Source: Rhynchopus euleeides (lineage: Eukaryota; Euglenozoa; Diplonemea; Diplonemida; Diplonemidae). Taken from it: a stretch of DNA of 64,000 nt. The stretch covers positions 1-64,000 of the forward strand of contig OY723299.1 in assembly GCA_963210315.1 (NCBI GenBank). Direction: 5' to 3'. Positions 1-12,815 of the stretch are shown here, piece after piece. How positions within the stretch are numbered: the first letter of the stretch is position 1; the number at the start of each line of letters is the position of its first letter. The notes under the pieces are model-generated. The model saw nothing but the letters and a program-made list of their open reading frames with translations, searched no databases and was not told where the DNA came from. The position numbers and the translations under genes are program-made.

Positions 1-3000
1 CACACAGCTCCAGGTTTTCAGGAATCTGAATGCCCACAGCTCCAGGATTTCAAGAATCTGAATGCCCACAGCTCCAGGTTTTCAGGAATCTGAATGCACA
101 CAGCTCCAGGTTTTCAGGAATCTGAATGCCCACAGCTCCAGGATTTCAAGAATCTGAATGCCCACAGCTCCAGGTTTTCAGGAATCTGAATGCACACAGC
201 TCCAGGTTTTCAGGAATCTGAATGCACACAGCTCCAGGTTTTCAGGAATCTGAATGCCCACAGCTCCAGGATTTCAAGAATCTGAATGCCCACAGCTCCA
301 GGTTTTCAGGAATCTGAATGCCCACAGCTCCAGGTTTTCAGGAATCTGAATGCCCACAGCTCCAGGTTTTCAGGAATCTGAATACCCACAGCTCCAGGAT
401 TTCAAGAATCTGAATGCCCACAGCTCCAGGTTTTCAGGAATCTGAATGCACACAGCTCCAGGTTTTCAGGAATCTGAATGCACACAGCTCCAGGTTTTCA
501 GGAATCTGAATGCCCACAGCTCCAGGATTTCAAGAATCTGAATGCCCACAGCTCCAGGTTTTCAGGAATCTGAATGCCCACAGCTCCAGGTTTTCAGGAA
601 TCTGAATGCCCACAGCTCCAGGTTTTCAGGAATCTGAATGCCCACAGCTCCAGGATTTCAAGAATCTGAATGCCCACAGCTCCAGGTTTTCAGGAATCTG
701 AATGCCCACAGCTCCAGGATTTCAAGAATCTGAATGCCCACAGCTCCAGGTTTTCAGGAATCTGAATGCACACAGCTCCAGGTTTTCAGGAATCTGAATG
801 CACACAGCTCCAGGTTTTCAGGAATCTGAATGCCCACAGCTCCAGGATTTCAAGAATCTGAATGCCCACAGCTCCAGGTTTTCAGGAATCTGAATGCCCA
901 CAGCTCCAGGTTTTCAGGAATCTGAATGCCCACAGCTCCAGGATTTCAAGAATCTGAATGCCCACAGCTCCAGGTTTTCAGGAATCTGAATGCCCACAGC
1001 TCCAGGATTTCAAGAATCTGAATGCCCACAGCTCCAGGTTTTCAGGAATCTGAATGCCCACAGCTCCAGGATTTCAAGAATCTGAATGCCCACAGCTCCA
1101 GGTTTTCAGGAATCTGAATGCACACAGCTCCAGGTTTTCAGGAATCTGAATGCACACAGCTCCAGGTTTTCAGGAATCTGAATGCCCACAGCTCCAGGAT
1201 TTCAAGAATCTGAATGCCCACAGCTCCAGGTTTTCAGGAATCTGAATGCCCACAGCTCCAGGTTTTCAGGAATCTGAATGCCCACAGCTCCAGGATTTCA
1301 AGAATCTGAATGCCCACAGCTCCAGGTTTTCAGGAATCTGAATGCCCACAGCTCCAGGATTTCAAGAATCTGAATGCCCACAGCTCCAGGTTTTCAGGAA
1401 TCTGAATGCACACAGCTCCAGGTTTTCAGGAATCTGAATGCACACAGCTCCAGGTTTTCAGGAATCTGAATGCCCACAGCTCCAGGATTTCAAGAATCTG
1501 AATGCCCACAGCTCCAGGTTTTCAGGAATCTGAATGCCCACAGCTCCAGGTTTTCAGGAATCTGAATGCCCACAGCTCCAGGATTTCAAGAATCTGAATG
1601 CCCACAGCTCCAGGTTTTCAGGAATCTGAATGCCCACAGCTCCAGGATTTCAAGAATCTGAATGCCCACAGCTCCAGGTTTTCAGGAATCTGAATGCACA
1701 CAGCTCCAGGTTTTCAGGAATCTGAATGCACACAGCTCCAGGTTTTCAGGAATCTGAATGCCCACAGCTCCAGGATTTCAAGAATCTGAATGCCCACAGC
1801 TCCAGGTTTTCAGGAATCTGAATGCCCACAGCTCCAGGTTTTCAGGAATCTGAATGCCCACAGCTCCAGGTTTTCAGGAATCTGAATGCCCACAGCTCCA
1901 GGATTTCAAGAATCTGAATGCCCACAGCTCCAGGATTTCAAGAATCTGAATGCCCACAGCTCCAGGTTTTCAGGAATCTGAATGCACACAGCTCCAGGTT
2001 TTCAGGAATCTGAATGCACACAGCTCCAGGTTTTCAGGAATCTGAATGCCCACAGCTCCAGGATTTCAAGAATCTGAATGCCCACAGCTCCAGGATTTCA
2101 AGAATCTGAATGCCCACAGCTCCAGGTTTTCAGGAATCTGAATGCCCACAGCTCCAGGTTTTCAGGAATCTGAATGCCCACAGCTCCAGGTTTTCAGGAA
2201 TCTGAATGCCCACAGCTCCAGGATTTCAAGAATCTGAATGCCCACAGCTCCAGGATTTCAAGAATCTGAATGCCCACAGCTCCAGGTTTTCAGGAATCTG
2301 AATGCACACAGCTCCAGGTTTTCAGGAATCTGAATGCCCACAGCTCCAGGATTTCAAGAATCTGAATGCCCACAGCTCCAGGTTTTCAGGAATCTGAATG
2401 CCCACAGCTCCAGGTTTTCAGGAATCTGAATGCCCACAGCTCCAGGTTTTCAGGAATCTGAATGCCCACAGCTCCAGGATTTCAAGAATCTGAATGCCCA
2501 CAGCTCCAGGATTTCAAGAATCTGAATGCCCACAGCTCCAGGTTTTCAGGAATCTGAATGCACACAGCTCCAGGTTTTCAGGAATCTGAATGCCCACAGC
2601 TCCAGGATTTCAAGAATCTGAATGCCCACAGCTCCAGGTTTTCAGGAATCTGAATGCACACAGCTCCAGGTTTTCAGGAATCTGAATGCCCACAGCTCCA
2701 GGTTTTCAGGAATCTGAATGCCCACAGCTCCAGGATTTCAAGAATCTGAATGCCCACAGCTCCAGGTTTTCAGGAATCTGAATGCACACAGCTCCAGGTT
2801 TTCAGGAATCTGAATGCACACAGCTCCAGGTTTTCAGGAATCTGAATGCCCACAGCTCCAGGATTTCAAGAATCTGAATGCCCACAGCTCCAGGTTTTCA
2901 GGAATCTGAATGCCCACAGCTCCAGGTTTTCAGGAATCTGAATGCCCACAGCTCCAGGTTTTCAGGAATCTGAATGCCCACAGCTCCAGGATTTCAAGAA

Positions 3001-6000
3001 TCTGAATGCCCACAGCTCCAGGATTTCAAGAATCTGAATGCCCACAGCTCCAGGTTTTCAGGAATCTGAATGCACACAGCTCCAGGTTTTCAGGAATCTG
3101 AATGCCCACAGCTCCAGGATTTCAAGAATCTGAATGCCCACAGCTCCAGGTTTTCAGGAATCTGAATGCACACAGCTCCAGGTTTTCAGGAATCTGAATG
3201 CACACAGCTCCAGGTTTTCAGGAATCTGAATGCCCACAGCTCCAGGATTTCAAGAATCTGAATGCCCACAGCTCCAGGTTTTCAGGAATCTGAATGCCCA
3301 CAGCTCCAGGATTTCAAGAATCTGAATGCCCACAGCTCCAGGTTTTCAGGAATCTGAATGCCCACAGCTCCAGGATTTCAAGAATCTGAATGCCCACAGC
3401 TCCAGGTTTTCAGGAATCTGAATGCACACAGCTCCAGGTTTTCAGGAATCTGAATGCACACAGCTCCAGGTTTTCAGGAATCTGAATGCCCACAGCTCCA
3501 GGATTTCAAGAATCTGAATGCCCACAGCTCCAGGTTTTCAGGAATCTGAATGCCCACAGCTCCAGGTTTTCAGGAATCTGAATGCCCACAGCTCCAGGAT
3601 TTCAAGAATCTGAATGCCCACAGCTCCAGGTTTTCAGGAATCTGAATGCCCACAGCTCCAGGATTTCAAGAATCTGAATGCCCACAGCTCCAGGTTTTCA
3701 GGAATCTGAATGCACACAGCTCCAGGTTTTCAGGAATCTGAATGCACACAGCTCCAGGTTTTCAGGAATCTGAATGCCCACAGCTCCAGGATTTCAAGAA
3801 TCTGAATGCCCACAGCTCCAGGTTTTCAGGAATCTGAATGCCCACAGCTCCAGGTTTTCAGGAATCTGAATGCCCACAGCTCCAGGTTTTCAGGAATCTG
3901 AATGCCCACAGCTCCAGGATTTCAAGAATCTGAATGCCCACAGCTCCAGGATTTCAAGAATCTGAATGCCCACAGCTCCAGGTTTTCAGGAATCTGAATG
4001 CACACAGCTCCAGGTTTTCAGGAATCTGAATGCCCACAGCTCCAGGATTTCAAGAATCTGAATGCCCACAGCTCCAGGTTTTCAGGAATCTGAATGCCCA
4101 CAGCTCCAGGTTTTCAGGAATCTGAATGCCCACAGCTCCAGGTTTTCAGGAATCTGAATGCCCACAGCTCCAGGATTTCAAGAATCTGAATGCCCACAGC
4201 TCCAGGATTTCAAGAATCTGAATGCCCACAGCTCCAGGTTTTCAGGAATCTGAATGCACACAGCTCCAGGTTTTCAGGAATCTGAATGCCCACAGCTCCA
4301 GGATTTCAAGAATCTGAATGCCCACAGCTCCAGGTTTTCAGGAATCTGAATGCACACAGCTCCAGGTTTTCAGGAATCTGAATGCCCACAGCTCCAGGTT
4401 TTCAGGAATCTGAATGCCCACAGCTCCAGGATTTCAAGAATCTGAATGCCCACAGCTCCAGGTTTTCAGGAATCTGAATGCACACAGCTCCAGGTTTTCA
4501 GGAATCTGAATGCACACAGCTCCAGGTTTTCAGGAATCTGAATGCCCACAGCTCCAGGATTTCAAGAATCTGAATGCCCACAGCTCCAGGTTTTCAGGAA
4601 TCTGAATGCCCACAGCTCCAGGTTTTCAGGAATCTGAATGCCCACAGCTCCAGGTTTTCAGGAATCTGAATGCCCACAGCTCCAGGATTTCAAGAATCTG
4701 AATGCCCACAGCTCCAGGATTTCAAGAATCTGAATGCCCACAGCTCCAGGTTTTCAGGAATCTGAATGCACACAGCTCCAGGTTTTCAGGAATCTGAATG
4801 CCCACAGCTCCAGGATTTCAAGAATCTGAATGCCCACAGCTCCAGGTTTTCAGGAATCTGAATGCACACAGCTCCAGGTTTTCAGGAATCTGAATGCACA
4901 CAGCTCCAGGTTTTCAGGAATCTGAATGCCCACAGCTCCAGGATTTCAAGAATCTGAATGCCCACAGCTCCAGGTTTTCAGGAATCTGAATGCCCACAGC
5001 TCCAGGATTTCAAGAATCTGAATGCCCACAGCTCCAGGTTTTCAGGAATCTGAATGCCCACAGCTCCAGGATTTCAAGAATCTGAATGCCCACAGCTCCA
5101 GGTTTTCAGGAATCTGAATGCACACAGCTCCAGGTTTTCAGGAATCTGAATGCACACAGCTCCAGGTTTTCAGGAATCTGAATGCCCACAGCTCCAGGAT
5201 TTCAAGAATCTGAATGCCCACAGCTCCAGGTTTTCAGGAATCTGAATGCCCACAGCTCCAGGTTTTCAGGAATCTGAATGCCCACAGCTCCAGGATTTCA
5301 AGAATCTGAATGCCCACAGCTCCAGGTTTTCAGGAATCTGAATGCCCACAGCTCCAGGATTTCAAGAATCTGAATGCCCACAGCTCCAGGTTTTCAGGAA
5401 TCTGAATGCACACAGCTCCAGGTTTTCAGGAATCTGAATGCACACAGCTCCAGGTTTTCAGGAATCTGAATGCCCACAGCTCCAGGATTTCAAGAATCTG
5501 AATGCCCACAGCTCCAGGTTTTCAGGAATCTGAATGCCCACAGCTCCAGGTTTTCAGGAATCTGAATGCCCACAGCTCCAGGATTTCAAGAATCTGAATG
5601 CCCACAGCTCCAGGTTTTCAGGAATCTGAATGCCCACAGCTCCAGGATTTCAAGAATCTGAATGCCCACAGCTCCAGGTTTTCAGGAATCTGAATGCCCA
5701 CAGCTCCAGGATTTCAAGAATCTGAATGCCCACAGCTCCAGGTTTTCAGGAATCTGAATGCACACAGCTCCAGGTTTTCAGGAATCTGAATGCACACAGC
5801 TCCAGGTTTTCAGGAATCTGAATGCCCACAGCTCCAGGATTTCAAGAATCTGAATGCCCACAGCTCCAGGTTTTCAGGAATCTGAATGCCCACAGCTCCA
5901 GGTTTTCAGGAATCTGAATGCCCACAGCTCCAGGATTTCAAGAATCTGAATGCCCACAGCTCCAGGTTTTCAGGAATCTGAATGCCCACAGCTCCAGGAT

Positions 6001-7086
6001 TTCAAGAATCTGAATGCCCACAGCTCCAGGTTTTCAGGAATCTGAATGCACACAGCTCCAGGTTTTCAGGAATCTGAATGCACACAGCTCCAGGTTTTCA
6101 GGAATCTGAATGCCCACAGCTCCAGGATTTCAAGAATCTGAATGCCCACAGCTCCAGGTTTTCAGGAATCTGAATGCCCACAGCTCCAGGTTTTCAGGAA
6201 TCTGAATGCCCACAGCTCCAGGATTTCAAGAATCTGAATGCCCACAGCTCCAGGTTTTCAGGAATCTGAATGCCCACAGCTCCAGGATTTCAAGAATCTG
6301 AATGCCCACAGCTCCAGGTTTTCAGGAATCTGAATGCACACAGCTCCAGGTTTTCAGGAATCTGAATGCACACAGCTCCAGGTTTTCAGGAATCTGAATG
6401 CCCACAGCTCCAGGATTTCAAGAATCTGAATGCCCACAGCTCCAGGTTTTCAGGAATCTGAATGCCCACAGCTCCAGGTTTTCAGGAATCTGAATGCCCA
6501 CAGCTCCAGGTTTTCAGGAATCTGAATGCCCACAGCTCCAGGATTTCAAGAATCTGAATGCCCACAGCTCCAGGATTTCAAGAATCTGAATGCCCACAGC
6601 TCCAGGTTTTCAGGAATCTGAATGCACACAGCTCCAGGTTTTCAGGAATCTGAATGCCCACAGCTCCAGGATTTCAAGAATCTGAATGCCCACAGCTCCA
6701 GGTTTTCAGGAATCTGAATGCCCACAGCTCCAGGTTTTCAGGAATCTGAATGCCCACAGCTCCAGGATTTCAAGAATCTGAATGCCCACAGCTCCAGGTT
6801 TTCAGGAATCTGAATGCCCACAGCTCCAGGTTTTCAGGAATCTGAATGCCCACAGCTCCAGGTTTTCAGGAATCTGAATGCCCACAGCTCCAGGATTTCA
6901 AGAATCTGAATGCCCACAGCTCCAGGATTTCAAGAATCTGAATGCCCACAGCTCCAGGTTTTCAGGAATCTGAATGCACACAGCTCCAGGTTTTCAGGAA
7001 TCTGAATGCACACAGCTCCAGGTTTTCAGGAATCTGAATGCCCACAGCTCCAGGATTTCAAGAATCTGAATGCCCACAGCTCCAGG
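1..7086. repeat. 32-bp satellite array, block 1 (continues past the left edge)
   Basis: About 220 head-to-tail monomers of exactly 32 bp; for example positions 1 and 481 are in phase, 15 monomers apart. Three monomer types alternate. A has GGATTTCAAG in the middle, B has GGTTTTCAGG with a CCCACAG start, and C is like B but starts CACACAG. The types follow a recurring order (ABCC, ABBB, ABAB, AABC blocks), so the array has higher-order structure. Point variants are very rare (for example GAATAC instead of GAATGC near 380). No gene is present: short open frames in it are repeats of the monomer. Centromeric or subtelomeric location is an inference only. Confidence 0.97.
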
Positions 7087-7608
7087 TTTGAACGATTTGA
7101 ACGATTTTTGGCCGTGCTCGTAGCATTCCCCGTTGAGGGGGTCGCTATTTCGTGTTCTCCTGGCCGCACGGAGGCATTGCCTTACGTCGCCTCTTCCTCT
7201 TTTCCTTTGGTGGTGTGTTGGTCTGGCACAGAGGGCGGGACCGTGCTGATATGCACAGTGACGACTCTCCCTTTTGTTTTGTGCCCGCCTCCACCGAGAT
7301 TCGGCTGATGCCTCTCAGACTGGGGGCGGGCGGTCGCCGACCCTTTTCTGTACGAGGTTTTCCACAGGCTGCACACCTGCCCCGCGGCTGTGTGGCAGTC
7401 TTCGCGGAGTGCAATGCGAAGGTCTGGCCTGACGTGGTGTGACTATTTAGACTCCAGGTGTCTCCACCCTTCCTGGTCTGGGGAGCCTCGGTACCCAAGC
7501 AGTTTTCGGTCATGCCCTGGACCACGGCCGTGCTAGACTCCTGGTGCAGGCACCCGTCATGGTCCGGGGACGGCCCCCCCAGGCAGTTTAACGTCTTACC
7601 CAGGACCT
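7087..7608 (-). mobile_element. 522-bp interspersed element, copy 1, inside the satellite
   Basis: A unique sequence interrupts the satellite, starting TTTGAACGATTTGAACG and ending ACCCAGGACCT on the plus strand. Copies 2 (9380-9901) and 3 (17966-18487, opposite orientation) have the same length and the same end points. The left flank is satellite broken after CTCCAGG. The right flank carries about 13 bp of filler (7609-7621) before satellite resumes. On the minus strand an open frame of 126 codons (start near 7522, shared with the other copies) contains a CxxC pair, but I do not recognise it. Here it is fused to extra upstream codons. No terminal inverted repeat is obvious. Strand is given in the orientation of this shared open frame. 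Confidence 0.8.
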
Positions 7609-9379
7609 TTGGTGCGAGGTGCCAGGAATCTGAATGCCCACAGCTCCAGGTTTTCAGGAATCTGAATGCCCACAGCTCCAGGTTTTCAGGAATCTGAATG
7701 CCCACAGCTCCAGGATTTCAAGAATCTGAATGCCCACAGCTCCAGGATTTCAAGAATCTGAATGCCCACAGCTCCAGGTTTTCAGGAATCTGAATGCACA
7801 CAGCTCCAGGTTTTCAGGAATCTGAATGCACACAGCTCCAGGTTTTCAGGAATCTGAATGCCCACAGCTCCAGGATTTCAAGAATCTGAATGCCCACAGC
7901 TCCAGGTTTTCAGGAATCTGAATGCCCACAGCTCCAGGTTTTCAGGAATCTGAATGCCCACAGCTCCAGGATTTCAAGAATCTGAATGCCCACAGCTCCA
8001 GGTTTTCAGGAATCTGAATGCCCACAGCTCCAGGATTTCAAGAATCTGAATGCCCACAGCTCCAGGTTTTCAGGAATCTGAATGCACACAGCTCCAGGTT
8101 TTCAGGAATCTGAATGCCCACTGCTCCAGGATTTCAAGAATCTGAATGCCCACAGCTCCAGGTTTTCAGGAATCTGAATGCCCACAGCTCCAGGTTTTCA
8201 GGAATCTGAATGCCCACAGCTCCAGGATTTCAAGAATCTGAATGCCCACAGCTCCAGGTTTTCAGGAATCTGAATGCCCACAGCTCCAGGATTTCAAGAA
8301 TCTGAATGCCCACAGCTCCAGGTTTTCAGGAATCTGAATGCACACAGCTCCAGGTTTTCAGGAATCTGAATGCACACAGCTCCAGGTTTTCAGGAATCTG
8401 AATGCCCACAGCTCCAGGATTTCAAGAATCTGAATGCCCACAGCTCCAGGTTTTCAGGAATCTGAATGCCCACAGCTCCAGGTTTTCAGGAATCTGAATG
8501 CCCACAGCTCCAGGTTTTCAGGAATCTGAATGCCCACAGCTCCAGGATTTCAAGAATCTGAATGCCCACAGCTCCAGGTTTTCAGGAATCTGAATGCCCA
8601 CAGCTCCAGGATTTCAAGAATCTGAATGCCCACAGCTCCAGGTTTTCAGGAATCTGAATGCCCACAGCTCCAGGTTTTCAGGAATCTGAATGCCCACAGC
8701 TCCAGGTTTTCAGGAATCTGAATGCCCACAGCTCCAGGATTTCAAGAATCTGAATGCCCACAGCTCCAGGTTTTCAGGAATCTGAATGCACACAGCTCCA
8801 GGTTTTCAGGAATCTGAATGCACACAGCTCCAGGTTTTCAGGAATCTGAATGCCCACAGCTCCAGGATTTCAAGAATCTGAATGCCCACAGCTCCAGGTT
8901 TTCAGGAATCTGAATGCACACAGCTCCAGGTTTTCAGGAATCTGAATGCACACAGCTCCAGGTTTTCAGGAATCTAAATGCCCACAGCTCCAGGATTTCA
9001 AGAATCTGAATGCCCACAGCTCCAGGTTTTCAGGAATCTGAATGCACACAGCTCCAGGTTTTCAGGAATCTGAATGCCCACAGCTCCAGGTTTTCAGGAA
9101 TCTGAATGCCCACAGCTCCAGGATTTCAAGAATCTGAATGCCCACAGCTCCAGGATTTCAAGAATCTGAATGCCCACAGCTCCAGGTTTTCAGGAATCTG
9201 AATGCACACAGCTCCAGGTTTTCAGGAATCTGAATGCCCACAGCTCCAGGATTTCAAGAATCTGAATGCCCACAGCTCCAGGTTTTCAGGAATCTGAATG
9301 CACACAGCTCCAGGTTTTCAGGAATCTGAATGCCCACAGCTCCAGGTTTTCAGGAATCTGAATGCCCACAGCTCCAGGT
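7609..9379. repeat. 32-bp satellite array, block 2
   Basis: The same 32-bp monomers as block 1, about 55 copies, resume at about 7622 after a short non-satellite filler. Rare variants are CACTG for CACAG near 8122 and CTAAATG for CTGAATG near 8973. No coding potential apart from repeat-derived frames. Confidence 0.96.
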
Positions 9380-9901
9380 TTTGAACGATTTGAACGATTT
9401 TTGGCCGTGCTCGTAGCATTCCCCGTTGAGGGGGTCGCTATTTCGTGTTCTTCTGGCCGCACGGAGGCATTGCCTTACGTCGCCTCTTCCTCTTTTCCTT
9501 TGGTGGTGTGTTGGTCTGGCACAGAGGGCGGGACCGTGCTGATATGCACAGTGACGACTCTCCCTTTTGTTTTGTGCCCGCCTCCACCGAGATTCGGCTG
9601 ATGCCTCTCAGACTGGGGGCGGGCGGTCGCCGACCCTTTTCTGTACGAGGTTTTCCACAGGCTGCACACCTGCCCCGCGGCTGTGTGGCAGTCTTCGCGG
9701 AGTGCAATGCGAAGGTCTGGCCTGACGTGGTGTGACTATTTAGACTCCAGGTGTCTCCACCCTTCCTGGTCTGGGGAGCCTCGGTACCCAAGCAGTTTTC
9801 GGTCATGCCCTGGACCACGGCCGTGCTAGACTCCTGGTGCAGGCACCCGTCATGGTCCGGGGACGGCCCCCCCAGGCAGTTTAACGTCTTACCCAGGACC
9901 T
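9380..9901 (-). mobile_element. 522-bp interspersed element, copy 2, inside the satellite
   Basis: Nearly identical to copy 1; one visible change is TTCTTCTGG for TTCTCCTGG near 9450. It is inserted in the satellite with CCAGGT on both sides (ends 9379 and starts 9902), a possible 6-bp target duplication, although satellite microhomology could also explain it. The minus-strand 126-codon frame is intact (9438-9818). The right junction differs from copy 1, so the two copies are not simply one tandem duplication. Confidence 0.8.
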
Positions 9902-11968
9902 CCAGGTTTTCAGCTCCAGGTTTTCAGGAATCTGAATGCCCACAGCTCCAGGATTTCAAGAATCTGAATGCCCACAGCTCCAGGTTTTCAGGAATCTGAA
10001 TGCACACAGCTCCAGGTTTTCAGGAATCTGAATGCACACAGCTCCAGGTTTTCAGGAATCTGAATGCCCACAGCTCCAGGATTTCAAGAATCTGAATGCC
10101 CACAGCTCCAGGTTTTCAGGAATCTGAATGCACACAGCTCCAGGTTTTCAGGAATCTGAATGCCCACAGCTCCAGGTTTTCAGGAATCTGAATGCCCACA
10201 GCTCCAGGATTTCAAGAATCTGAATGCCCACAGCTCCAGGATTTCAAGAATCTGAATGCCCACAGCTCCAGGTTTTCAGGAATCTGAATGCACACAGCTC
10301 CAGGTTTTCAGGAATCTGAATGCCCACAGCTCCAGGATTTCAAGAATCTGAATGCCCACAGCTCCAGGATTTCAAGAATCTGAATGCCCACAGCTCCAGG
10401 TTTTCAGGAATCTGAATGCACACAGCTCCAGGTTTTCAGGAATCTGAATGCCCACAGCTCCAGGATTTCAAGAATCTGAATGCCCACAGCTCCAGGTTTT
10501 CAGGAATCTGAATGCACACAGCTCCAGGTTTTCAGGAATCTGAATGCACACAGCTCCAGGTTTTCAGGAATCTGAATGCCCACAGCTCCAGGATTTCAAG
10601 AATCTGAATGCCCACAGCTCCAGGATTTCAAGAATCTGAATGCCCACAGCTCCAGGTTTTCAGGAATCTGAATGCACACAGCTCCAGGTTTTCAGGAATC
10701 TGAATGCCCACAGCTCCAGGTTTTCAGGAATCTGAATGCCCACAGCTCCAGGATTTCAAGAATCTGAATGCCCACAGCTCCAGGATTTCAAGAATCTGAA
10801 TGCCCACAGCTCCAGGTTTTCAGGAATCTGAATGCACACAGCTCCAGGTTTTCAGGAATCTGAATGCCCACAGCTCCAGGATTTCAAGAATCTGAATGCC
10901 CACAGCTCCAGGATTTCAAGAATCTGAATGCCCACAGCTCCAGGTTTTCAGGAATCTGAATGCACACAGCTCCAGGTTTTCAGGAATCTGAATGCCCACA
11001 GCTCCAGGATTTCAAGAATCTGAATGCCCACAGCTCCAGGTTTTCAGGAATCTGAATGCACACAGCTCCAGGTTTTCAGGAATCTGAATGCACACAGCTC
11101 CAGGTTTTCAGGAATCTGAATGCCCACAGCTCCAGGATTTCAAGAATCTGAATGCCCACAGCTCCAGGTTTTCAGGAATCTGAATGCCCACAGCTCCAGG
11201 TTTTCAGGAATCTGAATGCCCACAGCTCCAGGATTTCAAGAATCTGAATGCCCACAGCTCCAGGTTTTCAGGAATCTGAATGCACACAGCTCCAGGTTTT
11301 CAGGAATCTGAATGCCCACAGCTCCAGGATTTCAAGAATCTGAATGCCCACAGCTCCAGGTTTTCAGGAATCTGAATGCACACAGCTCCAGGTTTTCAGG
11401 AATCTGAATGCACACAGCTCCAGGTTTTCAGGAATCTGAATGCCCACAGCTCCAGGATTTCAAGAATCTGAATGCCCACAGCTCCAGGATTTCAAGAATC
11501 TGAATGCCCACAGCTCCAGGTTTTCAGGAATCTGAATGCACACAGCTCCAGGTTTTCAGGAATCTGAATGCCCACAGCTCCAGGTTTTCAGGAATCTGAA
11601 TGCCCACAGCTCCAGGATTTCAAGAATCTGAATGCCCACAGCTCCAGGATTTCAAGAATCTGAATGCCCACAGCTCCAGGTTTTCAGGAATCTGAATGCA
11701 CACAGCTCCAGGTTTTCAGGAATCTGAATGCCCACAGCTCCAGGATTTCAAGAATCTGAATGCCCACAGCTCCAGGATTTCAAGAATCTGAATGCCCACA
11801 GCTCCAGGTTTTCAGGAATCTGAATGCACACAGCTCCAGGTTTTCAGGAATCTGAATGCCCACAGCTCCAGGATTTCAAGAATCTGAATGCCCACAGCTC
11901 CAGGTTTTCAGGAATCTGAATGCACACAGCTCCAGGTTTTCAGGAATCTGAATGCCCACAGCTCCAGG
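9902..11968. repeat. 32-bp satellite array, block 3 (right end of array)
   Basis: About 64 further monomers of the same three types. The array ends abruptly inside a monomer at CCACAGCTCCAGG, followed by unique sequence of the downstream minus-strand gene 36 bp later. Confidence 0.96.
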
Positions 11969-12003
11969 AAACCCTCTCAGCAGCAAGGGAAGGCGCCGTC
12001 GCG

Positions 12004-12243
12004 TCATGCTGCCTTCGCCTCGTCGCTCACAAAAGACAACTCCCGCACCTTCTCCGCCAGCAGCGCACCGTACCCCACAGTGGGGCACCAGCCGCACATG
12101 TGCTGCAGGTCCATCAACACCTCGTCCTCCAGCAGCGCGGTGCTCTTGTAATTGGCATCGTCCGGAAGGTTCACCCTGTTGAACACGCTCGCCTTCACAC
12201 GCGGCTGCGTGATGTCGTTCACCGTCGCCAGCACAAACACCAC
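12004..12243 (-). CDS. Detached C-terminal part of the CR-type NTPase-nuclease gene
   Basis: A 79-codon open frame that begins with the same Val-Val-Phe-Val codons with which the large upstream frame (12797-14964) ends. It continues for about 75 residues to a TGA at 12004, including the stretch LLEDEVLMDLQHMCGWCP. The two parts are separated by 568 bp, with a 15-bp direct repeat (ACAAACACCACTCTC at 12233-12247 and 12801-12815) at the two edges. The simplest reading is that this was the uninterrupted C-terminus of the same protein before an insertion, or that the insert is removed as an intron. It lies 36 bp from the satellite edge. Function of this tail is not recognised. Confidence 0.65.
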   Translation of the reverse strand: MVFVLATVNDITQPRVKASVFNRVNLPDDANYKSTALLEDEVLMDLQHMCGWCPTVGYGALLAEKVRELSFVSDEAKAA

Positions 12244-12247
12244 TCTC

Positions 12248-12815
12248 TACTGTCATGTTATTGGTTTATTTCTGTGTACAGATACACACTGCTGATTCGC
12301 TTGTCGGGTGGGGGGGGGGGGGGGAAAGGGGGAAAGAACCATATCAAAAGACATAGCAAAAACGGGGGTTGGGGGAGGGGGGGGGGGGGGGAAATGGTTG
12401 AGAAAAAACATACATCAGGGGTGGGGGCGTTCTGTTATGGTTTTTGTTTCATTCGTGTGTTCGTTCTGAAGACAAGATAATGGAAACAAAAGGGAAAACA
12501 GGCATGCCCCTCACCACTCAGCGTATCTGCAGAGCCATGTGCACGTACGTACACTCTGGGTACACATCGCCGCTCTGCCTTGGGAACAGAGAATGGGGTT
12601 TAACACGCTGAACTCCTTTGTGTAAACACCATTGGGTAGGCGGTCACATTCTCAGGTTCCGGGGGGAGGGGGGGGGGGGGAAATTCGTTTTAGAAAACAA
12701 AATATTCATCACGTTCCGTCACGTCCGTCAGCATACACACTCACCTCACACATTCGTATACACTAAACGCTTCATCTCTTGTTCAAGCCTTCATCATCAC
12801 ACAAACACCACTCTC
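12248..12815. mobile_element. Insertion with 15-bp direct repeats splitting the CR-type gene
   Basis: 568 bp counting one copy of the 15-bp direct repeat (553 bp between the repeats). It puts a TGA directly after the Phe-Val codons of the upstream frame. It contains three long G runs (about 12309-12324, 12377-12391 and 12669-12680 on the plus strand) and no open frame that looks coding. No clear inverted termini. Removing one repeat copy plus the insert restores the reading frame exactly. In-frame GT...AG borders can also be drawn (for example 12247-12811), but the donor would be GTGGTG and not the GTATG used by the other introns of this window. Confidence 0.6.

Noticed and set aside
7145..7522. 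126-codon frame of the 522-bp element as a PiggyBac C-terminal zinc ribbon
   Set aside because: Only a CAACGK pair and scattered Cys fit; the second half of the ribbon would need a frame change, so I did not assign it.
1..11968. Regular short repeats that could be taken for a CRISPR array
   Set aside because: The 32-bp units are head-to-tail without unique spacers, and the genome is eukaryotic; it is a satellite.
12247..12811. Definite intron in the CR-type gene
   Set aside because: Borders can be drawn, but the donor does not match the GTATG of other introns and the 15-bp direct repeats fit an insertion at least as well.
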